Notes: generated by a model from the sequence alone, not told the origin. Shown: positions 32,775 through 44,327, counted from the stretch's first letter. The stretch is DNA of 64,000 nucleotides from Rhizopus sp. PT2906 (GCA_025529335.1 JAMYHX010000079.1:1-64000), one strand, 5' to 3'. Numbers and translations are program-made.

Positions 32775-33674
32775 ATGAATCGTCTCAGAAAAGCATTCTC
32801 TATTCGACATGATCATCATACACCCACCATCCAGCATAAGAAATCAGCTACAGATATATCACTAAATAATCCTTCATCATCATCATCATCATCAGTAACA
32901 AGACCTAGATCACTTCATATAGATCATGATGTGTTGGGAACACATATAGCACCGTTAAAGAAATCAATACAAAAAGAGAATATATCAATACCTGCAGATG
33001 ATGATAAAGAAGAATATCTTCAACTAGGTTTAAAATGTCATGAAAGAGGCGAACTTGAAAAAGCAACACATTACTGGAGATTGTCGGCAGAACGTGGATC
33101 ATCGTTAGGTTCATTTTTTTATGGAATTGCGCTAAGGCATGGATGGGTAAGACGATGAGATTATGTTTCGTGATAATAATTCTCACATACAACTTATAAT
33201 AATAGGGATGTAAAAAGGACCCGATAAAGGCAGTCAAGTATCTACAAAACGCAGCAGAGTCAGCAGTTTATGAACTACAAACAAACATTTCACAGTCAGC
33301 CATTGTGGCTAAATCAGAATTGGTACTTGCCATTTATGAATTAGGCATCTGTTTCCGTCACGGGTGGGGCGTAAGTAATGGATCACAGTTGTGAATTTAA
33401 ATGATTTACATACATGAATTAGGTGCCAAAGAATTTAGAAACAGCAGCCTACTACTTTCAAATAGCTTCTAATTTGGGTGATCCAGACGCACAAAATGAC
33501 TTAGGATTTTGCTATACACATGGCATTGGAGTTAAGAAGGATTTATATGCTGCAGCCAAATATTATCGTTTAGCAGAGAAACAAGGTCAAGGTATTATCG
33601 GCAATTCTTGGATATGGAAAGAAAAGTATAATAAAGTAGAAGAGCCTGGATGGGCAGTAAAAGTAAAGAAATAA
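32775..33674 (+). CDS. Sel1-repeat (TPR-like) protein
   Basis: Three exons: 32775-33146, 33206-33370, 33423-33674. The N-terminal 75 residues are Ser-rich and basic. Three to four Sel1-like repeats follow: YLQLGLKCHERGELEKATHYW, SSLGSFFYGIALRHGWGCKKDPIKAV, AIYELGICFRHGWGVPKNLETAAYYF, DAQNDLGFCYTHGIGVKKDLYAAAKYYRLA. Introns fall at the same place inside repeats (after HGW/HGWG), so the repeat unit is mirrored in exon structure. Sel1 proteins are usually adaptors, for example in chitin synthase activation or ER quality control. The protein is shorter (about 262 residues) than fungal Chs4/Skt5 proteins, so specific role stays open. Confidence 0.78.
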
Positions 33675-33837
33675 ATAAAAAAGGGAAGTAAAAGGCAGGT
33701 TTCCCCAGTTCCCTTTATTGTTTTTCCGGATTTTTGTATCAGAGATAAACTTGTCAAACATTAAAGCTGACAAAATTTAATAACGCTAATGCAAAATTTT
33801 TTATTCTTCTTTTTTTTTTTTCCTTTTAAGCATAGAC

Positions 33838-35303
33838 ATGGGAAACAATATAAGTGCAAAATCAAGAGCTATAGACAAACAACTTAAATTAGAAAAGAAA
33901 AAGGCTGAAAAAGAGATCAAAATTTTACTCTTAGGTTAGTATTGTTCATAGAAGGATATATGACAGTATTAATGAGGTGAAAAAAAAAAAGGTGCTGGTG
34001 ATTCTGGAAAATCAACCATCATAAAGCAAATGAGATTGATCCATGCTTCTGGATTTACAAAATATGAAAGAGAGAGCTTCCGTTTGATGATCTTCACCAA
34101 CATATTAGGATCTATGCAAGCCTTATTAGAAGGTATGCACCACCATAAATTTACATTTGAAAACGAAGCTAATTGGGTAAGTAGTAACTGTTTAATGATG
34201 TTCAACTACTTATGGTTATTAGAAATACATTGCATTATTCGAAAGGAGGCCTGCTTCTCTATCCATGCATGAACCTTACCCTATAGAATATCTTGAACCG
34301 CTAAAATCACTTTGGAAGGATAAAGGAATACAAGCGACCTTTGAAAAGAGCAATACATTTGCTTTTAATGAAGATGTTTATTAGTAAGCATAATAATGAA
34401 TTTCTATGATTTTGCTTGCTTACAATCAATAGCTTTTTTGATCAATTAGATAGAATGTTTAGACCAGATTTTGTGCCAACAGATGCTGATATTATACATT
34501 GTAGAATAAAGACGACAGGTATTTCTCTTTTTTTGCATATGTATCTGTATTTAAAATAAGTAATACGATCCCATTTCTAGGAATCGTGGAAACCAAATTT
34601 AGAAATGGAACTGTCACATACAGAATGCTGGATGTTGGTGGGCAAAGAAGTGAGCGTAAAAAATGGTAAAGCATTATATAGTATCCCGTAGTTATCATGA
34701 GCTAATAATTCTCCCGCTAGGATTCACTGCTTTGATAATGTAGCTGCTATCTTGTTTGTAGTTGCTCTTAGTGGATATGATTGCTGTTTGGTTGAAGATA
34801 AATATTCCGTAAGTTGTACACATCATTACACAGATAACATGCTAACCATATAAATAGAACCAAGTAAGACTTATTAATTATCTTTATGAGCTTAAAACGT
34901 TGACAGTTTACATATTAGATGTATGAGGCATTTATGCTATTTGAATCAATATGCAATTCAAAATGGTTCATAAACACCTCCATCATTTTGTTTCTAAACA
35001 AGAATGATTTGTTCAAGAAGAAACTATTAAAATCAAGAATTACCAACTATTTTCCTGATTATAGAGGTTTTAGTTTTTAACTTGCACTGTAGATTGTGGC
35101 TGACTTTATGCATAGGTTCTCCAACGGACTATAATCAAGCTAAAGAATACTTTAAAAATAGGTTTTTAACCCTTAATACAAACTATGAAAAACAGATATA
35201 CGTGCACTTTACCGTTGCTACAGATACCCAGCTATTGGCTGTTGTCATGGAATCTGTTTCAGATAGCATTTTACAAGAAAACCTTCAAACTCTTTTACTG
35301 TAG
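33838..35303 (+). CDS. Heterotrimeric G-protein alpha subunit
   Basis: Nine exons: 33838-33934, 33992-34176, 34223-34383, 34433-34518, 34581-34665, 34721-34808, 34858-34863, 34919-35066, 35116-35303. MGNNIS gives an N-myristoylation signal, but the usual palmitoylated Cys3 is absent. GTP-binding motifs: GAGDSGKST (Asp where Glu is usual), switch I CRIKTTG, switch II DVGGQRSERKKW, NKND, and TVAT in place of TCAT. The catalytic Arg and Gln are kept, so GTPase function is likely. The helical domain is present (HHHKFTFENEANWKYIALFE). The NQ dipeptide of the NRMxE region is encoded by a 6-nt exon. The C-terminus NLQTLLL differs from common NLKxxGxx ends, which may alter receptor coupling. Confidence 0.92.
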
Positions 35304-35391
35304 CATTTCAATTACAGCACCAATCAATTGATAATAAATACAACATCCCTTTTTCATTCATTTTCTTTCTTGTTCTTTCTACAGTCTGATC

Positions 35392-36742
35392 ATGATTTGC
35401 CCTAATTGCAGCAGTGCGGCAATTACGGAAGAGGATCGTGTATCCGTTTGCAATGATTGTGGAACTGTGTTGGAAGAAAATTTTATTAATATAGAGGAAC
35501 AAGCACTTGCAGAAAATTCTGTTGGAAGGACGTTCATGGTACATCACAAGGTAAATACATGGAAAGATGCTCAATGCATAATACTAATCCCATCATTAGC
35601 CAAAAAAAGACAATGTTCTAATCTATTGGATAAGAAAAGTGTTTCACTACTTTGGCTTTCCAGCAGAAACTACTCAGCAAACCGTTGAATTCTGCCATAA
35701 ACACAGTAGGATGCTAAACCATCACAGATCTGTTGAAACTGCGCTTATTTTAGCATCATTAATCGGCTGTGCAAAACAACCTGGCTGGCAAATTCATGAT
35801 TACATTCGTGCCTTTCCTCAACCTGTAGAAACAAAAGGTCTTCGAAAAATGCAGCTTACAATCACTTTATTATTCAGCTCTCTTACAACAGCGGACCACA
35901 ACATCTCAACACAACTGGAATTTATGCTGGACAAAATATTTCCAATCGTTATAAAGCAAATGAAAAAGAAATTCAAAAAAACCTCCGTACATCTGCAAAG
36001 AAATAACATAAAGGAAACCGCACAGAAGCTGATTGACCTTTCGGATCATTTCCTTATCAGAGAAGGCAGAGGAAATCGACCCACTATTGGTGCTGCAATA
36101 CTGATAGCAGCCTTGTATATGCAACAAAAGGGACAAAAGAAGATATCTAATGCGAAATCGCCCTTAAGATTCTGGCAGTTTGATGAATTTAGTGATGTGT
36201 TAGAACATGGCCATCATGCAATGAAGACTCGATACTTTGAATTCATCAAGCTTTTGAAAGAATGTTATGAAAAAGTACCATGGCTGACATCCGTTGTTTC
36301 TGGTCAGTATGCTGTCTATTTATTGGATGATATATTTAGCATGCTCAATATATCACAAGCTGAAACCCATGTTGCATATCAACGTCCAATCATTCGCAGA
36401 GCCGAAGAAGGACGAGCAGTATTCGAAAAGGCTTTGAATGAAGCTGAATTGCACTTTAAGGCAAACCTTCGCCCTGAAACCAACAGTATTCTTGAATATA
36501 GGCTATACAAATTACTGAGTGAAGGCTATACTGTGGATGAGCTAAAGGGTTGCCATGAATCAATGATACGAAACATCTTTCATTCAATAATTTTCAAAGA
36601 GCAACATGATTTTATACAGACCCCAGACGATCTCGATAACCCCATTGTAAATAACCAAGACATGTCTGAAAAAGAAATCAGCTTGTATATTAAAAATGAT
36701 ACGCCTGTCTCTGACCCAGCCGTTGTAGATAAGAAGAAGTAA
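35392..36742 (+). CDS. TFIIB-family factor (BRF-like)
   Basis: Two exons, 35392-35550 and 35600-36742, joined in phase (…VHHK|PKKDNVLIYWIRKVFHYFG). The N-terminus is a zinc ribbon CPNCSSAAITEEDRVSVCNDCGTVLEEN typical of TFIIB and BRF proteins. After it come two helical regions compatible with cyclin-like folds (FHYFGFPAETTQQTVEFC, VETALILASLIGC, and RPTIGAAILIAALYMQQKG). Divergence is high, and it has no BRF1-type C-terminal homology block that I can see, so it is closer in layout to BRF2 or to an independent paralogue. Starts 88 bp after the G-alpha stop. Role in RNA polymerase II or III initiation is inferred. Confidence 0.72.
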
Positions 36743-36796
36743 AAAACTGTTTATGCAATTAAACTTGTAATTAAATATGCGAAATTAAAAAAGCTT

Positions 36797-37397
36797 TCAT
36801 GATATTCCCATCCTTTTACAAATCATTTCAAATTCATTTAAATCAATGATACCATCATGATTCATGTCTGCTTCATTCAGCATTTCCATAACTTGTTGCT
36901 GAGTCCATGAGGGCTCTTCCGCAGCACACACTTTCATTAGGCTGTCTAGCGTAATACCACCTACATTTGTATCTGCTAGCATATCAAAGACTATCTGTAC
37001 TTTAGATTCTTCTTGCTCTTCTGGTATAAATTCATCGTCTTTATCAAGTTCTGTATCTTCAGTCTATACATAATCACATTCTACAATAAATTCATAATTG
37101 GGCTTATGATCATACACACCTGAAGCTCATGCACTATATTGATAAAGTCATCTATGCCTATCGTTCCTTCCTTTTTTCTGCCAACCGAATCAAAAATATC
37201 CTCTATATCAGTAAGCTGTACGGGCAACTTTAATATCAATAGTGCTTGATAAAGTGCCTCGCTATTTAAATAGCCCGTTTCTTCAATATCACATCTATCG
37301 AATACTAGCAATAGCTTTTTGATGAATAATTTATATGCATGACAACTATGCTTCGTATATTACTCTTTTCTAATTGTCTTTTTGACTGTTTTTTCAT
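36797..37397 (-). CDS. Four-EF-hand calmodulin-like protein
   Basis: Three exons: 37364-37397, 37120-37304, 36797-37063; 161 residues. The first join gives MKKQSKRQLEKIFDRCDIEETG. Four EF-hand units are visible (IFDRCDIEETGYLN, IFDSVGRKKEGTIG, VFDMLADTNVGGIT, NEADMNHDGIIDLNEF). Only the last has a full calcium-binding loop (DMNHDGIIDLNE). The others lack several ligands and are likely structural. An acidic linker (DKDDEFIPEEQEE) separates the halves. It resembles centrin/calmodulin relatives but cannot be placed further. Convergent with the TFIIB-like gene, 54 bp apart. Confidence 0.75.
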
Positions 37398-37863
37398 TGG
37401 AAAGAAATGGGATATGTCAAAGAGAAAGAGACAAGCAAAGAGAGTGAATATTTTAAGTCTCCGAAATTTTTTACTCTGCTTTGCTCATAAGGCTTAATTC
37501 AACAAGATAGGACCAAATATGCTCAAAAGAACAGATTTATATCTAATGTTCACTCAATAATTATAGATTCTGTTGTATCGTCATGGAAGAAATACAAGGA
37601 GGCGGTAGAAGTGTTGCCTCAGAAAGGTGTAAACTAGGATCAATAAAAAGACAATTTGGAAACCCTTTGCAAGATGATCATAGAATCCCTTTTGGATATT
37701 TAAAAGAGAAACTTGAGATAGGTTATTGTTGGTCAAAAAGAATCCTTTCAAGGCTGCAATAAAAATATAGTGTACGTCACACTGCTTGTTGCGGAATTCC
37801 AATTCAGTGATAAAAACATTGAAGGGGGTAATTTCTTTAGAAACTTTCAAACAGCATTTGATC
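37398..37863. promoter_or_regulatory. Divergent spacer, EF-hand gene / Mic10
   Basis: About 465 bp between two divergent start codons. No convincing coding signal; the antisense open frame through 37581-37937 shows no family features and overlaps the Mic10 first exon. Confidence 0.5.
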
Positions 37864-38288
37864 ATGTCAACAGAACAAAAGACTCCAAGTGAAGAAATTC
37901 TATCACAAAAAGTAATAAATAGACACAAAATAGTCAATGCTTAAATTTAACTCTATTTTTTATAGTGGGATCGCGCCATTTCTAATTTTGTTGTAAAGAC
38001 TGGTCTCGGTTTAAGTGTTGGTATTGTTGCATCTGCATTATTATTCAAGAGTAAGGGAAAAAAAAAAAGGTCAATTAGATACGTAATGAACTCATCAACT
38101 TTTATTAGAGCGTACTTGGCCTATTGCTATCTCTACTGGCTGGGGTTTTGGTGTTGCCTATGCTGATGCTCAGGTATTATATAACTTTTATGACTCTCGT
38201 TCTTTACTCATATACCTATCCTTAGCGTATTTTCCACCCTTCCAACGTTCCTGGCGCAAAGTTTGAAAAAGAAGAGCCTTCTCTTTAG
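37864..38288 (+). CDS. mic10: MICOS subunit Mic10
   Basis: Inner mitochondrial membrane protein that shapes crista junctions. Four exons: 37864-37911, 37966-38050, 38109-38173, 38226-38288, about 86 residues, the family's usual size. Sequence matches the Mic10 core: ILSQKWDRAISNFVVKTGLGLSVGIVASALLF, then KKRTWPIAISTGWGFGVAYADAQRIFHP. Two membrane segments are each Gly-rich (GLGLSVG and GWGFGVAYA), the motifs used for oligomerisation in Mic10, separated by a positive loop KKR. Too short and split for simple ORF detection, so easily missed. Confidence 0.9.
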
Positions 38289-38694
38289 ATTAGATGCTGT
38301 ACATGATAGTAATAACAATAAATGAAAAAAAAAGTGCAAAAAAGAGGAGGATCTACACCATCAGTTGACTATATGATATATTTCCAGTATTTCACTTGAT
38401 CAACTAAGCGGAGGCTTGTGTTATTAAGAATATCGAGAATGAGACAGATCTGTATTGCATCAATGGGTATATTTATAAGAGAAGGGGGGGTAATCTTAAA
38501 ATGGGAGAGTGTAAAGGCTTTCATTTGATGAAATGACAACAATGAAGGGTCATTGAAGCCATACTGTATTTTTTTTTTTAAAATGCCTATAATAAAGTGT
38601 AAGCTTACATCATTTTAGTAAAGCAACAAATCTATTCCAATTGCTGTCAATTCTTTTTACCAATTGATATTCTGTTGTCTTTCTATCTTATTTA
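38289..38694. other. Spacer before SNF5 gene
   Basis: About 400 bp with a T run at 38571-38579 and a short G run at 38486-38492. It holds the Mic10 3' end and the SNF5-type promoter. No coding signal. Confidence 0.5.
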
Positions 38695-40406
38695 ATGAAC
38701 TCTAGTCTTGCGCCTATAAAACAGCGCGTCAAGCGTCAACCAAAAAAGAATAGACAGTCTGGAACAAACAGATCAAGTCAAGCAAGCTTCTCTGCTTTAC
38801 AGCAGCCAGGACCTTCTCGTGCCAAGCAAAAATCAAAAAAGCTATCAGCAACTTTAACACTCCAGCCAATCCAGGATCAAGTGGATATAAACCAGACAAA
38901 ACTAGATTTGTACTTGCATAAAGAACAACAGTACCAGAACTCAGTCGACATACAGCAAAAGAGAGCTATAGAACTTATTCAAGAAAAGAAGCATGAGCTT
39001 AATATAAGCACTAAAATGCGTCAATTAAGACAGAAAAAGAAGAAATTCTCTTTAGGACATGATCATCAAGAATACGGAAAAGTCACAAACGCCGAGAAAA
39101 GTGGTATCATACTCTTAAAGAGCAAGATGCGTAGTCGCTATCAACATATATTCCAAAGGTAATAATATCAACTGCCTCAAACCGCTCTAATGTTTTGATC
39201 CCAATTAGTCCTTTTGATGGATATGATGAGGCTGATGTTGAAGAGATACTGATACCCATTCGATTGGACATACAAAATGATGGATATAGAATATGCGATA
39301 CATTTGTCTGGAATGTCAATGGTAAATTAACCTCAAGGATTCCAATTTGACTCAAGTTAATAACTGACAACAGATCCATCAATATCTCCTATTCAATTTG
39401 CAAGAGTTACTTGTGATGATTTGAGCTTACCTTTATATTTCGTACGACTCATTGCAGCAAGCATGGTGGATCAGATTGAGGATTGCTATTCAAGTATGTA
39501 TGGTGCGGATGAAGAAAATGTAGAATCAACACCATTCCATCATCCACTTGCAACAAAAAGTATAAAACTTAAAGATGAGATGCTTGATTTGAAAACGGAC
39601 TTGTTTACAAGCAAGACTGAACTTAGGATTTTTATCAAAGTAAGAGGTATACAGAGAAAGATGACCACACATAACATAATATGATTAGCTTGATATTACT
39701 ATTGGTAATATGGAGCTAAACGATAAGTTTGAATGGGATATTACTTGCAAAGAAAACTCCCCTGAAGCATTTGCAAAGGTATTGGTAACAGAATTAGGAT
39801 TATCAGGTGAATTTAAGTACGTTGCTTCGTACAATTGTTAATACAGAAAACCTTATTGAATTCCTAGATCAGCGATTGCCCATTCTATACGAGAACAAAT
39901 CTATACTTTTGTAAAGAGTTTGCACTTATCTGGATATCATGTTTGGAATAAATCCATCATGAACCGTGGATTCAAAAAGTCTTTTTTACCAATTGTAAAA
40001 AAGGCAACGAGAAACAACAATAAGATCAAGAGTTTTACTCCAAGTATAACACAGATATTGGATACTGAGCCTGTCTATATGGAGAAAGAGACAATACGTG
40101 AATCAAGGTAAGCGTCAGACGTATAAAAGTAATTTTATGAATCTATTTGATCTAATATATAGATTAAAAAGAAGAAATATTCGTCGTGGTCAAAAAGCGA
40201 TTACTCTACCAGGCCTTGAACCTTTAGCTACCTTTCGCTTTGTGCATGCTGCAAAACTAGAAAAGGGCAAGTATTCAGTAAAAGAACGGGTGAATACAAC
40301 AGACAATGTCATTACCCCACTGTTCCCGTATCAATTAGTAGATAATAACACAGAGAGTGTATACTTTACGTCTAGTGAAAAAGTGTCTATGGATGTCTTT
40401 GATTAA
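38695..40406 (+). CDS. SNF5/INI1 (Sfh1)-type chromatin-remodelling subunit
   Basis: Core subunit of SWI/SNF or RSC remodelers. Six exons: 38695-39158, 39209-39321, 39374-39639, 39689-39816, 39868-40107, 40163-40406. A basic, Gln-rich N-terminal tail precedes the two SNF5 repeats: repeat 1 LIPIRLDIQNDGYRICDTFVWNVND ... FARVTCDDLSLPLYFVRLIAASMVDQIED, repeat 2 LDITIGNMELNDKFEWDI ... AKVLVTELGLSGEFKSAIAHSIREQIYTFVKSL. The C-terminal part (RLKRRNIRRGQKAITLPGLEPLATFRF) is also family-like. It converges with CCT2, ends 94 bp apart. Whether it serves SWI/SNF or RSC cannot be told. Confidence 0.88.
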
Positions 40407-40500
40407 CTGCTTAGATATATACAATGTTTATTTCTGCCTATTTAGAGAATAAATCATTGCTACATTTACAAACAAACATGTTTAGACTATTTTATTTTAT

Positions 40501-42333
40501 TTATGCAGTTCGTTGACGAGGAGCAGAACGGATAATATTATCTACACGCAAGATCATTTCAGCTGCCTCAGAGGCAGATAAAAGCACTTGTTTCTTGAGC
40601 TTGAATGATTCGGTAATACCCAATTCTCTAACATCAGCCACATCACCACGGACCATGTCCAAACCATATGTGTCCTTGCCATCATAGTGAGCAGCTCTTA
40701 ATTGGGAAACCAGCTCGGAAGAATCAAAACCGGCATTGTCTGCCAAAATAGTGGGCATCTGACGTAAAGCCTTTGCAAAAGATTCAGCAGCGATGGCACG
40801 CTTACCGGCTGTCTTGGCAGCAACTTCATCAGCAGCCTTAGACATGAGCATTTCAGCACAACCACCACCCAAGACGGTTCTTGGTTCCTTTACTGTTTGT
40901 GACAAGACACAGAGAGCATCATGAAGAGATCTTTCTGCTTCATCCAACAACTGTTGAGTAGCACCACGCAAAACGACGGTACATGCTTCACCAGCAGCTA
41001 CACCAGAGAACTTGATCAATTTGTCTTCACCAATAATAACTTCCTCAATCAAATCACAGTGTCCAAGTTTGACTAATTCTGGATGATCAAAGGTAGAGGC
41101 AATTTCACCACCAGTAACCAAGGCTAATCTTTCGACACCTTCAAAGTCGGCGTGTTCAATGCTAGCAATGCCTGCATCAGCCAAGAGTTGTTCGGGCCAG
41201 TTATAGATCAATTGACGGTTCACAAAGCAGTTGATGCCGTGAGCTTTGATTTTCTCAACCTTTTCCTTCATCTTGTCACGTTCTGCACGCTCTAATTCGG
41301 CTAATTTACCTGTGGCATCGACCTTGACACGAGCGCCGAAAATTTTGATTTTATCGGTATCCATGGCTGTAATAAAAAAAAAAAGTTAGGTTATAAAATG
41401 ATATTATTTATATACAACTTACATGTATTAGCAATAAGGATCTTTGCATTTTCAATTCGCTTAGGGCAGTTGACGCCAATGGATTTATCGAGAATGAAGC
41501 CTTCATCCAAATAAGAGTCACTCAACTTTCCTCCTGGCTTCTTAATAATCTGAATATTTTCCAAATTGGTGGATCCTTTCAGACGTAAGACAGCGTCAAC
41601 AGCCAATTCGGCAAAGTACTCCTTGTCTTGGGATAAAACTTTGGAGCTGAGTGTTGTTTTGGCAATATTAATTAAATCTTGACGGAATAAATCTTTGTTT
41701 TTGCTGTTATCCAATGCGCTTGCCTCCAAGGCCTTGTAAGCAGCAGCAGAAGCGAGTCTATAGCCTTCAATGATTGTTTGTGGATGAATATGTTGATTCA
41801 CCAAGAATTCTGCTTGACGTAAAAGCTCAGCTGCCAAAACACAGACAGATGTTGTGCCATCACCTACTTCATCATCTTGAACTTTGGAAATATTTACAAG
41901 TACTTTAGCAGCTGCATTGTCGAGAGCAATTGATTTCAAGATAGTAGCGCCATCATTCGTCACGAGAATTTCACCATTTGTAGCAGATTGAAGAATCTTG
42001 TCCTATATTGATTGATTGATTTTTTTTTTGATTTACCATGAGTTTCTCTTTTTAATAAAAAAAAGTTTGTTTGTTTTTTTCTTACCATGCCTTTAGGACC
42101 AAGAGTACTCTTGACTAAATCACCAACTGCAATAGCACCGATGAAAGATGACTACAAGATCAAATATATAAAATTTTAATTTTTCATATATTATATAAAA
42201 AATGTTTGTTTATATGTACCAAACGCGCATTTTCAGCTCTTTCTTCAGTAGCTTGATCTTGGAAAATATTAACAGGAGCCAAAGACTAAAGAAGTTAGTA
42301 ATAAAGAACAAGATTAACCTAATTGCTTACCAT
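40501..42333 (-). CDS. cct2: Chaperonin CCT/TRiC subunit beta
   Basis: Folds actin, tubulin and others. Five exons: 42331-42333 (only ATG), 42220-42285, 42086-42151, 41423-42002, 40501-41366. Start reads M-SLAPVNIFQDQATEERAENARL, then SSFIGAIAVGDLVKSTLGPKGM, LVTNDGATILKSIALDNAAAKVLVNI, DDEVGDGTTSVCVLAAELLRQAE. The ATPase motifs GDGTTS and NDGATIL are intact. The apical part is ENAKILIANTSMDTDKIKIFGARVKV, and the second equatorial part contains VLGGGCAEMLMS. About 525 residues, complete. First intron directly follows the start codon. Head-to-tail with the APSES factor, 113 bp away. Confidence 0.95.
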
Positions 42334-42446
42334 TCTCTCGCTCTTTTCTTTTTTTGTTTAGAAAGTAAAAGAAAAGAAAGGAAAGGAAAAAAAAAAAGGG
42401 GAGGGACTTGTCATTGATGTGCTCCGACAAACATGCTCCGACAAAA

Positions 42447-44327
42447 TCACTCTTTATTCATAAACAGTAATTCATCAAAGGAAGATAAAAGAGGGAGTAG
42501 CATTAAATCAACATTTTCATAGGAAACATTACAACACATTGAAATAAGCCTTTTATACTTTTGATGCTTCTCGCTTGGTGTTTGAAGTTTAAGCTCATGT
42601 AGTTCTTGAACACGCTTCTTTCGTAGTTCTTGTAGTCGTTCTAGTTCATTCTGTAAACTCTCTAATTCTTCTTTTATTACTGATGGTTCATCCTTTTGTT
42701 CTTGTTCTTGTTGTTGTTGTTGTTCAATCATTTGTTCTAATGTCTCTTTTTGTAGTCTTTGTGTTTGCTTTGATAATAGAGTAGATAACCTCACAGACTC
42801 TTCTTCTACCTCAACTAGCCTTGCTGGATCAAACTGAATTTGTTCGAGGGTATGTTGTGTTCCAGCCAGACGCTTTTTAGCTAATACCAAATCATTCTTT
42901 TTCTCCTTGATGAGATGGTCCTTTTGTATTAAATCCCTTTCATAATTGCCTGCAAACCCATCAAATAACTGAGACAGAATAGGCGGTTTGTCATTCACGA
43001 TGATCGTCTTGAATAATTCTTCAATCTTTTGCCTCAACACTGTTCGTTGCTTTGTTTCTGTTCGATAAGGTTCCATCAATGTTCTACTTTGACCCGTTCT
43101 TTCTGCTTCAGCCAAATAATCCTTTGCTGTCATACCTTCTTCATTGGCGATCTCTGCACTTGCTCCTGCCTCCATCAAAAGACGGACAATCTTTTTATTT
43201 CCTATCCTTGCCGCAATATTGAGTGCAGTGTCTCCATAGATGTCTTGTACGTTTAGAATAGAAATAAGTTGGGGTACATTATGTTGACCAACTGTCTCAA
43301 TCAAGCATTCCATATAATATCTGGATGCATGCACCTTTCCTTTCCAACTTGCTGTAGACGCCACATGATGAAATACAGTTTGATCCTTCTTGTCAATATT
43401 GAACACTGTCTCCATCAACATATTTATCAAGAATACAAATGATTTTGAATCAAAATTATTTGTAAACAGTACACTTCGCATCAGGGCTGTCTGCCCCTTA
43501 TAGTTCACTCTATAAATATCTGCCCCTTGCTCAATCAAGAGCTTGACCAGTTTCAATCTACCCATAGCTGCTGCCCAATGTAAACTTGTATGTCCTTCGT
43601 CATCAATAATCACATTGACGTCTAGATCAGGGGGTCGTTCTAACAGAATAGTTGGTATACCTGAATCATCCGATATAAAGTACTGAAGCAATTGTTGTGC
43701 ATAAGTTGGTCGATCATCGTTAAACATCAAGTGTTGTTCATCTTCAAACAGAGGACGTTTTCTTTTTTGACCTCTATTGTCATCCAATAGGCTGAGCTGG
43801 TCAACCATCCCTTCTTCCATAGCTGTGGCTTCATCAAGATCATGATCTAATCTGATCTTTTTTGTAATCTTTTTTTTCTTTGGTATAGATTTCATCTTTT
43901 TTGGTTTTGGATTAAGGTTGTTCATATGTTTTGGTGCTAGCGGTGGACTCACGTCACCTTGTACATAGTCAAGAATTGGTCTTAGAATAATATCTACTTG
44001 GTATTGTTCGGCTAATGCCACACCACGCTCAAAGGGTACCCATGTTCCTAAAAGAAAATGAGCAACTATATATTCATAAATAGAGGGTAATTCCTTACCT
44101 TGATATTTTCCATAACCACCTTGTACTTTTTCATGAGGACCAGTCTGGACTTCTCTTTCTAATATGCGAGTTCTCTGTGGTTTATCAAATTCGGCCACTT
44201 TTAGTATTTGTGTTGCATTAAGAAACCCATCAGATCTTCTCTTCATGACAGCAATGTCTTTACATATCATTTCATAAACAGGTACTCCTGAATATGTTGC
44301 TTTGTATATTTGCGGTGGTTGAGACAT
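42447..44327 (-). CDS. APSES-ankyrin transcription factor (MBF/SBF type, Mbp1/Res-like)
   Basis: DNA-binding subunit of the G1/S cell-cycle factor. Two exons, 44099-44327 and 42447-44047. The N-terminal KilA-N/APSES domain is IYKATYSGVPVYEMICKDIAVMKRR...DGFLNATQILKVAEFDKPQR...YGKYQG|TWVPFERGVALAEQY. A basic stretch follows (KKMKSIPKKKKITKKIR), a likely nuclear signal. Ankyrin repeats come next: GHTSLHWAAAMGRLKLVKLLI, GQTALMRSVLFTNNF, GDTALNIAARIGNKKIVRLLMEAGA. The C-terminus is a Gln/Glu-rich coiled coil, as needed for Swi6-type pairing. ATG 44327 was chosen over an upstream one because the conserved domain begins there and the extra residues look like leader. About 610 residues, complete. 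Confidence 0.9.
   Translation of the reverse strand: MSQPPQIYKATYSGVPVYEMICKDIAVMKRRSDGFLNATQILKVAEFDKPQRTRILEREVQTGPHEKVQGGYGKYQGKELPSIYEYIVAHFLLGTWVPFERGVALAEQYQVDIILRPILDYVQGDVSPPLAPKHMNNLNPKPKKMKSIPKKKKITKKIRLDHDLDEATAMEEGMVDQLSLLDDNRGQKRKRPLFEDEQHLMFNDDRPTYAQQLLQYFISDDSGIPTILLERPPDLDVNVIIDDEGHTSLHWAAAMGRLKLVKLLIEQGADIYRVNYKGQTALMRSVLFTNNFDSKSFVFLINMLMETVFNIDKKDQTVFHHVASTASWKGKVHASRYYMECLIETVGQHNVPQLISILNVQDIYGDTALNIAARIGNKKIVRLLMEAGASAEIANEEGMTAKDYLAEAERTGQSRTLMEPYRTETKQRTVLRQKIEELFKTIIVNDKPPILSQLFDGFAGNYERDLIQKDHLIKEKKNDLVLAKKRLAGTQHTLEQIQFDPARLVEVEEESVRLSTLLSKQTQRLQKETLEQMIEQQQQQEQEQKDEPSVIKEELESLQNELERLQELRKKRVQELHELKLQTPSEKHQKYKRLISMCCNVSYENVDLMLLPLLSSFDELLFMNKE

Noticed and set aside
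37581..37937. 118-codon minus-strand frame opposite the Mic10 start
   Set aside because: No family resemblance, and the spacer is explained as a divergent promoter.
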